NCBI GenBank assembly: GCA_023227645.1
Contig: JALNVJ010000115.1
Coordinates: forward strand, 1-5,087
Direction: 5' to 3'
DNA: 5,087 nt
Origin: Bacteroidales bacterium
Lineage (GTDB): Bacteria > Bacteroidota > Bacteroidia > Bacteroidales > P3
The position numbers and the translations under genes were made by a program. Shown piece after piece: positions 1-5,087 of the stretch; position 1 is the first letter of the stretch; every line of letters begins with the position of its first letter. The notes beneath the pieces were generated by a model. That model was given only the letters and a program-made list of their open reading frames with translations, was not told the DNA's origin and searched no databases.

Positions 1-1694
1 TGCAAATTATTTAATGTTGAGAATGTTCTCGTTAATCCAGTTGCCAAATGAGAAAAAGTAGTCCTATCTGCTGTATCATAAACAGTGGTATATTTAATAT
101 TAAAATAATCATCCTTAACAAGACCATAACCAACATTTAACTCTAATTTATCTTTCACTCCCAAAGGAATACCTGTAAAAAATTGAATATTATTTTCCCT
201 TTGAATTATATAGTTAAGTGGAGAAAAATCGAAAAAATTAGTTTTTAAATTATAATAGCTCCACTTATTAGCATTAAACTCTATTTTTGTATAAAAAGGT
301 AATCGAGTTGGGTGGTTTACCTTAATACCTGCCATAAAAGAAGTATAATATCTTCCTAAATAAACATTAGATTTAAAAAGCCAGGAACTTCTCTTAAGTA
401 TATTATACTCAGCGCCAAGAAAAAGATGAGAAATTGGATTAGAAGAAAGACATCCACCTATCTCAGCTTTAAGATTTTCTTGTGTTTTAAGATTTACGTT
501 TAAGACATATGAATTAGAAAAGTTATTGTAATATATGTATGGATTAATTGTTTTAATGTTATTGTCGAAGCATAATGCAAAATAATTTTGTTTTAATCTC
601 TCCGCAAAAATGGAATCATCTAAATTAAACATTAAAGCATTTTCAAAATAACTCTTTTGTATTGGAGGAACTCCCTCTATTATTGCATTCTTTATCTTCA
701 GTGGCGGTTTCCTGTCATTAAAGTTTTTTCGTTTAAGAGCTATATCTTCTTGATTAATTGAGTCCACCAAAAAATCTCTTATCTTAGAAATTTTCTCTAA
801 TGCTGACTTATAACCAATTTTATAAGTCTCTTGCATTTTGTCAAATTCTAATATCCCAAAACTGCTCAAGTCTGGTTCAATCAAAACTCCATTGGCACAA
901 ATCACATCATAATCGGTTTCCTTAGAAAAGATATTTTGAAGATAAGAAACCACATCTCCTTCAATCGGCGGAGGATAATTAGCAGAAATCTTAACTCCAA
1001 TAATTATATCTGGATTATAAATATCGTGCATTTCCTGTGCAGGAAAATTATTATACATCCCACCATCAAACATTATCTTTCCATCCAAAGTAATTGGAGC
1101 AAAAACCAAAGGGAAAGTCATTGATGCTCTAACTGCTTGACCCAAATTTCCATTTCTTCTAATACTAGCCTTATTATCTGTTATGTCGGAAGTTATGCAA
1201 AGAAAAGGAACAAGTAAACTATCAAAATTATTATTCGAAACAGCCGAAGCCCCTGCAAATATCTCCATAAAAGCATAATCCATTTGAATTGGATTAATAA
1301 TTGAAGTTGGTAATTGGAAACGAAACTTGTTTTTTGTGTCGAAAGAAAATGATATCAAAGAAGGACTATTATCTTCTGCTTTATAAAATAACGAAGCAGT
1401 ATTATCTACTTTTCCCGATAACCAACGCTGGAAATCCTCTGAAAGAAACAAATGCATCATTTGCTCAACGGTATATCCTGATGCATATAAGGCTCCAACA
1501 ATAGCACCAACTGATGTCCCTGAAATATAATCTATTGGAATATTATTGTCTTCCAGAGCCTTAATTGCTCCAACATGAGCTAGCCCCCTTGCACCTCCTC
1601 CACTCAATACCAAACCAACTTTTTGGCTACGTTGACAAAAAGAAAGAGTCGATAATAGAATAAATAAAAATGCAAGGAGGGTGATTTTTCTCAT
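1..1694 (-). CDS. Patatin-like phospholipase with POTRA-like and outer-membrane beta-barrel domains (3' end outside window)
   Basis: The frame is open from the ATG at 1694 to the left edge, giving 564 complete residues without a stop. Residues 1-20 form a Sec signal peptide (MRKITLL, then a hydrophobic stretch ending LSFC-Q). The ending is not a good lipobox because Phe precedes the Cys. Residues 25 to about 300 are a patatin domain: the glycine-rich oxyanion loop SGGGARG at 31-37, the nucleophile elbow GTSVG with Ser61, and the dyad aspartate Asp210 in FDGG. All catalytic elements are intact. Residues about 331-405 look like one POTRA repeat. From about 405 on, alternating polar and aromatic strands ending in Tyr/Phe suggest an Omp85-type barrel, cut off by the window edge; a full barrel would need perhaps 150-200 more residues. 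The architecture resembles PlpD (type Vd) and the many Bacteroidota patatin-Omp85 proteins. It is inferred to be a lipid acyl hydrolase tethered to the outer membrane; its substrate is unknown. It follows the PLP-enzyme gene by 6 bp with no Shine-Dalgarno site. Confidence 0.92.
   Translation of the reverse strand, partial: MRKITLLAFLFILLSTLSFCQRSQKVGLVLSGGGARGLAHVGAIKALEDNNIPIDYISGTSVGAIVGALYASGYTVEQMMHLFLSEDFQRWLSGKVDNTASLFYKAEDNSPSLISFSFDTKNKFRFQLPTSIINPIQMDYAFMEIFAGASAVSNNNFDSLLVPFLCITSDITDNKASIRRNGNLGQAVRASMTFPLVFAPITLDGKIMFDGGMYNNFPAQEMHDIYNPDIIIGVKISANYPPPIEGDVVSYLQNIFSKETDYDVICANGVLIEPDLSSFGILEFDKMQETYKIGYKSALEKISKIRDFLVDSINQEDIALKRKNFNDRKPPLKIKNAIIEGVPPIQKSYFENALMFNLDDSIFAERLKQNYFALCFDNNIKTINPYIYYNNFSNSYVLNVNLKTQENLKAEIGGCLSSNPISHLFLGAEYNILKRSSWLFKSNVYLGRYYTSFMAGIKVNHPTRLPFYTKIEFNANKWSYYNLKTNFFDFSPLNYIIQRENNIQFFTGIPLGVKDKLELNVGYGLVKDDYFNIKYTTVYDTADRTTFSHLATGLTRTFSTLNNL
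1632..1694 (-). other. Signal peptide of the patatin-barrel protein
   Basis: Residues 1-21 have a short basic n-region (Arg2, Lys3), a hydrophobic core rich in Leu/Phe/Ile, and a polar c-region ending Ser-Phe-Cys-Gln. Bacteroidota precursors are often cleaved just before a Gln, so cleavage between Cys20 and Gln21 is the likeliest site. Lipidation at Cys20 cannot be excluded but is less likely, because Phe19 sits where lipoboxes normally have Gly, Ala or Ser. Export by Sec agrees with the barrel domain further on and supports the ATG at 1694 as the true start. Confidence 0.75.
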
Positions 1695-1700
1695 ATAAAT

Positions 1701-2885
1701 TTAGATTTTGTCTAAAGCTTGACTTAAATCTCTAATAATATCATTAACATTCTCAATTCCAACAGAAAAACGAACTAATCCTTCAGTAATTCCTGCTTTC
1801 TCACGTGCATCATTCGACATTTTTGAATGAGTCATTGATGCTGGATGCTGAATTAAAGACTCAATCCCTCCTAAAGAAACAGCTAAAATACACATCTTAA
1901 CATTATTCATAAGGGTTCTTCCTGCTTCAATTCCTCCTTTTACTCCAAAACTAATCATAGTTCCTGGACCTCTCATTTGTTTTCTAACCAAATCACTCTG
2001 AGCAAACGATTTAAGCCCTGGATATTTTATCCATTCAATTTTCGGATGACTTTCAAGGAATTCAGCTACTTTCATTGCATTTTCTTGAGCTCTATCTACT
2101 CTAATTCCAAGAGTTTTAACTCCACGAATAACCAAATAAGCTTGGTGAGGATCCATATTACATCCCATATTAATCATCATGCCTCTAAGCTTATCGTAAA
2201 TTGGCTTATCTCTTCCAATAATTATACCACCTACAATATCAGCATGACCATTAATAAATTTTGTAATAGAATGCAGCACCACATCAGCGCCTAAATCAAT
2301 TGGATTTTGAAGATAAGGTGAGCAAAAAGTATTGTCAACAACCAATATAGCACCTATTGAATGAGCAAGTTCCGCACATGCACTTATATCAGTAATATCC
2401 ATAGTTGGATTTGCTGGAGATTCAATATATATCATCTTAGTATTAGGACGAATCTCTTTTTTGATATTTTCTATATCAGAAGTGTTTACATAAGAAGACT
2501 GAACCCCAAAACGTGAGAAATGTTGTTCCATTACTACTCTTGAAGGTCCATAAACAGCAGCAGAACTGATCATATGGTCCCCTGCATTTAATAAAGCCAT
2601 ATAAACTGTTGATACAGCAGCCATCCCTGAAGAAACTGCAACTGAATCATATCCATGTTCCAAAACAGCTATCTGACGTTCTAATGCCTTAACTGTTGGA
2701 TTTCCTATTCTAGTATAGATATAACCATCTTTTGTTCCTGCAAAACATTCTGCACCATCTTCTGCACTTTCAAAAGCGAATGTAGAAGTTTGATAAATAG
2801 GTACTGTAGCAGATCCATATTGATCTTCATGACCACTATAATGGATTAATTGTGAATTGAAACCGTAATCTTTTGGATTTTTCAT
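1701..2885 (-). CDS. PLP-dependent trans-sulfuration enzyme, methionine gamma-lyase / cystathionine gamma-synthase-like
   Basis: A complete 394-residue protein, the usual length for the Cys/Met-metabolism PLP enzyme family (fold type I, cytosolic, normally tetrameric). The cofactor site is intact: Tyr57 and Arg59 (phosphate contacts from the neighbouring subunit), Ser86-Gly87-Met88 (phosphate loop), Tyr112 (ring stacking), Asp184 (pyridine nitrogen), Lys209 in HSITKF (Schiff-base lysine) and Arg372 (substrate carboxylate). The family acts on homocysteine, cystathionine or methionine by beta- or gamma-elimination or gamma-replacement. The overall look (the TKFINGHADIVGG segment and the DPHQAYLVIRG segment near 245) suggests a gamma-lyase. 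However, the cysteine typical of classical methionine gamma-lyase (Cys116 in Pseudomonas putida) is Pro114 here, and the Lys-Asp pair at 240-241 of that enzyme is not conserved, so substrate specificity is uncertain. The family assignment is secure; the exact reaction is not. It is first in a probable two-gene unit with the patatin gene. Confidence 0.95.
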   Translation of the reverse strand: MKNPKDYGFNSQLIHYSGHEDQYGSATVPIYQTSTFAFESAEDGAECFAGTKDGYIYTRIGNPTVKALERQIAVLEHGYDSVAVSSGMAAVSTVYMALLNAGDHMISSAAVYGPSRVVMEQHFSRFGVQSSYVNTSDIENIKKEIRPNTKMIYIESPANPTMDITDISACAELAHSIGAILVVDNTFCSPYLQNPIDLGADVVLHSITKFINGHADIVGGIIIGRDKPIYDKLRGMMINMGCNMDPHQAYLVIRGVKTLGIRVDRAQENAMKVAEFLESHPKIEWIKYPGLKSFAQSDLVRKQMRGPGTMISFGVKGGIEAGRTLMNNVKMCILAVSLGGIESLIQHPASMTHSKMSNDAREKAGITEGLVRFSVGIENVNDIIRDLSQALDKI

Positions 2886-2915
2886 ATATTTTTAAATTTT
2901 AAGTTGAGTAATCTA

Positions 2916-2943
2916 CAAAAGTACAATAATTTCTTAAAACAAA
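2916..2943 (-). promoter_or_regulatory. Candidate Bacteroidota-type promoter for the PLP-enzyme gene
   Basis: Read on the minus strand, TACTTTTG (2923 to 2916) matches the Bacteroidota -7 consensus TAnnTTTG. A TTTG at 2943 to 2940 could be the -33 element, but the 16-bp spacer is shorter than the usual 19-21 bp, so the upstream element is weak. Transcription would start near 2909, leaving a leader of about 24 nt that is A/T-rich and has no Shine-Dalgarno site. No separate promoter is evident for the patatin gene, so this one probably serves both. Confidence 0.45.
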
Positions 2944-2961
2944 GAAAAAAACTCCTTTTTG

Positions 2962-2992
2962 TTGGTTAATTCAGTATTAAGCTATAATTTTG
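2962..2992 (+). promoter_or_regulatory. Candidate Bacteroidota-type promoter for mutB
   Basis: TAATTTTG at 2985-2992 is an exact TAnnTTTG -7 box. A TTG at 2962-2964 lies 20 bp upstream, which is the expected spacing for the -33 element (an overlapping TTTG at 2958-2961 would give 23 bp). The start point would fall near 2999, leaving a leader of about 30 nt. The bases just before the ATG at 3031 are A/T-rich with no Shine-Dalgarno site, as is common in this phylum. The rest of the 145-bp divergent region shows no clear operator, riboswitch-sized structure or cobalamin-riboswitch-like element. Confidence 0.55.
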
Positions 2993-3030
2993 CACACTAT
3001 TAATTAGTTGTAATTTTAATACGAATATAA

Positions 3031-5087
3031 ATGAGACCTAACTTTACAAACATTGATTTCGGAAATAATCAAACTGATAATTCTGAAGAATGGAAAAAAT
3101 TAGAAAATAGGGAAAAAGATTGGGTAACACCAGAACAAATCCCAGTCAAATCAATCTACACTCCACAAGACTTGCAAGGAATGGAACACCTCAACTATGC
3201 AGCAGGTATAGCACCTTTCCTTCGTGGACCATATTCAACAATGTATGTTATGAAACCTTGGACAGTACGTCAATACGCCGGTTTCTCAACAGCAGAAGAA
3301 TCAAACGCTTTTTACAGAAGAAATATAGCAGCAGGGCAAAAAGGACTATCAGTTGCTTTTGACCTTGCAACACATAGAGGATATGACTCAGACCACGAAA
3401 GAGTTGTTGGAGACGTCGGAAAAGCTGGAGTTGCAGTGGATTCAATCCTAGATATGAAAATTCTTTTCGACCAAATTCCTTTGGAAAAGATGTCTGTTTC
3501 GATGACTATGAACGGAGCAGTGCTTCCAATTTTAGCATTCTACATTGTAGCTGCAGAAGAACAAGGAGCATCAATGGATCAACTTACCGGAACCATACAA
3601 AACGATATTCTAAAAGAATTTATGGTAAGAAACACTTATATCTACCCACCAAAACCTTCAATGAAGATTATTGCAGATATATTTGAGTTTACTTCAAAGA
3701 ATATGCCTAAATTCAACTCAATTTCAATTTCAGGTTACCATATGCAAGAAGCAGGTGCAACTTGTGATATCGAAATGGCCTACACACTTGCTGACGGACT
3801 AGAATATATTCGCGCAGGAATAAATGCAGGAATGGACGTTGACAAATTTGCACCAAGACTTTCTTTCTTTTGGGCAATAGGAATGAACCATTTTATGGAA
3901 ATTGCTAAAATGAGAGCAGCAAGAATGATATGGGCTAAAATCATTAAACAATTTAACCCAAAAAATCCAAAATCACTTGCACTTAGAACCCACTCACAAA
4001 CCTCAGGCTGGTCATTAACAGAACAAGACCCATTCAATAACATTGCAAGAACATGTATTGAAGCAACAGCAGCAGCCCTAGGACACACACAATCACTACA
4101 CACAAATGCTCTTGACGAAGCAATTGCTCTACCAACCGACTTCTCCGCTCGTATAGCAAGAAACACACAAATATATCTTCAAGAAGAAACAAATATTTGC
4201 AAATCTGTTGACCCATGGGCAGGATCTTATTATGTAGAAAGCCTAACTAACGATATTGCACATCGTGCATGGAATCTAATCCAAGAAGTTGAAAGCCTAG
4301 GCGGAATGGCAGCAGCTATTGAAAGTGGAGTTCCAAAAATGAGAATTGAAGAAGCATCAGCAAGGAAACAAGCAAGAATTGACTCTAACCGCGACACTAT
4401 ATTAGGTATTAACAAATATAGATTAGAAAAAGAAGATCCAATCGAAACCCTCGAAGTGGACAACTCTGTTGTAAGAGAAGCACAACTAAAACGCCTAGCG
4501 GAACTAAAAGCAAACAGAAACGAAGCAGAATGCCAAGCATCACTTGATAAACTTTCAGAAATAGCAGGTACAGGCAAAGGCAACCTATTAGAATATGCAA
4601 TTGATTGTGCAAGAAAACGTGCATCACTTGGAGAAATATCTTCAGCATTAGAAAAACATTACGGACGCTATAAAGCAAAAATTAATCTTATTTCAAACGT
4701 GTATAGCTCAGAAACAAAAGACAGTTCAAGCTTTAAGAAAGCAGCTGAACTAGCAGATAAATTTGCAGAAACACAAGGACGTCGTCCTAGAATCATGGTT
4801 GCAAAAATGGGACAAGACGGACACGACCGTGGAGCAAAAGTTGTTGCAACAGGATATGCAGACATCGGTTTTGATGTTGATATGGGACCACTTTTCCAAA
4901 CCCCTGCAGAGGCAGCAAAACAAGCAGTTGAAAATGACGTTCACGTTCTTGGAGTAAGCTCACTTGCAGCAGGACATAAAACTTTAGTACCTCAAGTAAT
5001 TGCAGAATTAAAGAAACTTGGAAGAGAAGATATAATGGTAATTGTTGGAGGAGTTATTCCACCACAAGACTATGACTTCCTTTACAA
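3031..5087 (+). CDS. mutB: Methylmalonyl-CoA mutase large (catalytic, B12-binding) subunit (3' end outside window)
   Basis: The frame is open from the ATG at 3031 to the right edge: 685 complete codons of a protein normally about 710-730 long, so roughly 30 C-terminal residues are missing. It catalyses the adenosylcobalamin-dependent interconversion of methylmalonyl-CoA and succinyl-CoA in the cytosol. The N-terminal TIM-barrel substrate domain runs from about 40 to 420, followed by a linker, and the cobalamin domain from about 583 on. Tyr82, Arg200 and His237 match Tyr89, Arg207 and His244 of the Propionibacterium enzyme; the Tyr/Arg pair indicates methylmalonyl-CoA rather than isobutyryl-CoA mutase, which has Phe/Gln. 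The B12 motif DGHDRG at 596-601 supplies the axial ligand His598, with the GVSSL segment at 641-645 and VGG at 672-674. It closely resembles remembered Bacteroides MutB and human MUT sequences. The start is chosen because the N-terminus (MRPNF, then NIDF) looks like Bacteroidota MutB. It is transcribed divergently from the PLP-enzyme gene, with no mutA directly upstream. Confidence 0.98.
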   Translation, partial: MRPNFTNIDFGNNQTDNSEEWKKLENREKDWVTPEQIPVKSIYTPQDLQGMEHLNYAAGIAPFLRGPYSTMYVMKPWTVRQYAGFSTAEESNAFYRRNIAAGQKGLSVAFDLATHRGYDSDHERVVGDVGKAGVAVDSILDMKILFDQIPLEKMSVSMTMNGAVLPILAFYIVAAEEQGASMDQLTGTIQNDILKEFMVRNTYIYPPKPSMKIIADIFEFTSKNMPKFNSISISGYHMQEAGATCDIEMAYTLADGLEYIRAGINAGMDVDKFAPRLSFFWAIGMNHFMEIAKMRAARMIWAKIIKQFNPKNPKSLALRTHSQTSGWSLTEQDPFNNIARTCIEATAAALGHTQSLHTNALDEAIALPTDFSARIARNTQIYLQEETNICKSVDPWAGSYYVESLTNDIAHRAWNLIQEVESLGGMAAAIESGVPKMRIEEASARKQARIDSNRDTILGINKYRLEKEDPIETLEVDNSVVREAQLKRLAELKANRNEAECQASLDKLSEIAGTGKGNLLEYAIDCARKRASLGEISSALEKHYGRYKAKINLISNVYSSETKDSSSFKKAAELADKFAETQGRRPRIMVAKMGQDGHDRGAKVVATGYADIGFDVDMGPLFQTPAEAAKQAVENDVHVLGVSSLAAGHKTLVPQVIAELKKLGREDIMVIVGGVIPPQDYDFLY
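4777..5087 (+). other. Cobalamin-binding domain of MutB (partial)
   Basis: Codons 583 onward encode the flavodoxin-like B12 domain, opening with GRRPRIMVAKMGQDGHDRG. It carries the three expected elements in order: DxHxxG at 596-601 with the cobalt ligand His598 (base-off, His-on binding), the Ser-Leu pair at 644-645 beside the nucleotide tail, and Gly673-Gly674. The last part of the domain, including the usual FGPGT segment, lies beyond the window. Confidence 0.93.

Noticed and set aside
936..1504. Short plus-strand frames at 936-1124 and 1301-1504
   Set aside because: They are antisense shadows of the conserved patatin domain, including the stretch carrying Asp210, and have no recognisable protein features.
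1674..1683. A perfect AAGGAGG-like Shine-Dalgarno sequence followed by GTG on the plus strand
   Set aside because: It lies inside the signal-peptide codons of the minus-strand patatin gene. The frame from the GTG ends after five codons, and genes in this phylum generally do not use such sites.
1632..1694. Patatin protein as a lipoprotein through Cys20
   Set aside because: The residues before the Cys (Leu-Ser-Phe) break the lipobox pattern at -1. A barrel protein would normally use a simple signal peptidase I signal.
1977..2294. A 105-residue plus-strand frame opposite the PLP-enzyme gene
   Set aside because: It overlaps the conserved Lys209-containing region on the opposite strand. Its Asn/Ser/Ile-rich composition looks like a reverse-complement artefact.
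2886..3030. Possible cobalamin riboswitch upstream of the B12-dependent mutB
   Set aside because: The mutB leader is only about 30 nt from the predicted start point and the whole gap is 145 bp. No B12-box-like sequence or substantial hairpin was seen, and such riboswitches usually precede B12 synthesis or transport genes.
3780..4583. Long open frames on the minus strand opposite mutB (3780-4166 and 4230-4583, with further ones to 4944)
   Set aside because: They lie entirely inside the strongly conserved mutB frame. Their translations are low-complexity Leu/Ser/Ala-rich strings with no recognisable domain, as expected from the A-rich codon use of mutB read in reverse.

Overview
The window looks like a Bacteroidota (probably anaerobic Bacteroidales-like) chromosome. 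It is AT-rich, starts lack Shine-Dalgarno sites, and A/T-rich leaders precede the ATGs. Promoter-like sequences match the Bacteroidota TAnnTTTG -7 box, and the proteins are of the types usual in that phylum. The genus cannot be named from the sequence alone.

Layout. Two genes run leftward on the minus strand and one runs rightward on the plus strand, diverging from a 145-bp intergenic region (2886-3030). The upstream minus-strand gene (2885 to 1701) is a complete PLP-dependent trans-sulfuration-family enzyme of the methionine gamma-lyase/cystathionine gamma-synthase type. Six bases after its stop begins a second minus-strand gene (1694 to the left edge). It encodes an exported patatin-like phospholipase fused to a POTRA-like domain and an outer-membrane beta-barrel, and its 3' end lies outside the window. 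The two are probably co-transcribed. On the plus strand, 3031 to the right edge encodes nearly all of the large, B12-binding catalytic subunit of methylmalonyl-CoA mutase (685 complete codons visible; roughly the last 30 are missing).

How the genes relate. Methylmalonyl-CoA mutase interconverts succinyl-CoA and methylmalonyl-CoA, the B12-dependent step of propionate metabolism. If the PLP enzyme is a gamma-lyase, its product 2-oxobutyrate could be turned into propionyl-CoA and reach the same pathway, but this link is inference. The patatin-barrel protein acts at the envelope and has no obvious metabolic connection to the other two. The small mutase subunit (mutA), often directly upstream of mutB in this phylum, is not there.

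No RNA gene, CRISPR array, insertion sequence, prophage or clear intrinsic terminator was seen. The window is mostly ordinary core-genome content. The points that merit a second look are the divergent mutB without mutA, the substituted active-site positions in the PLP enzyme, and the patatin-Omp85 fusion.
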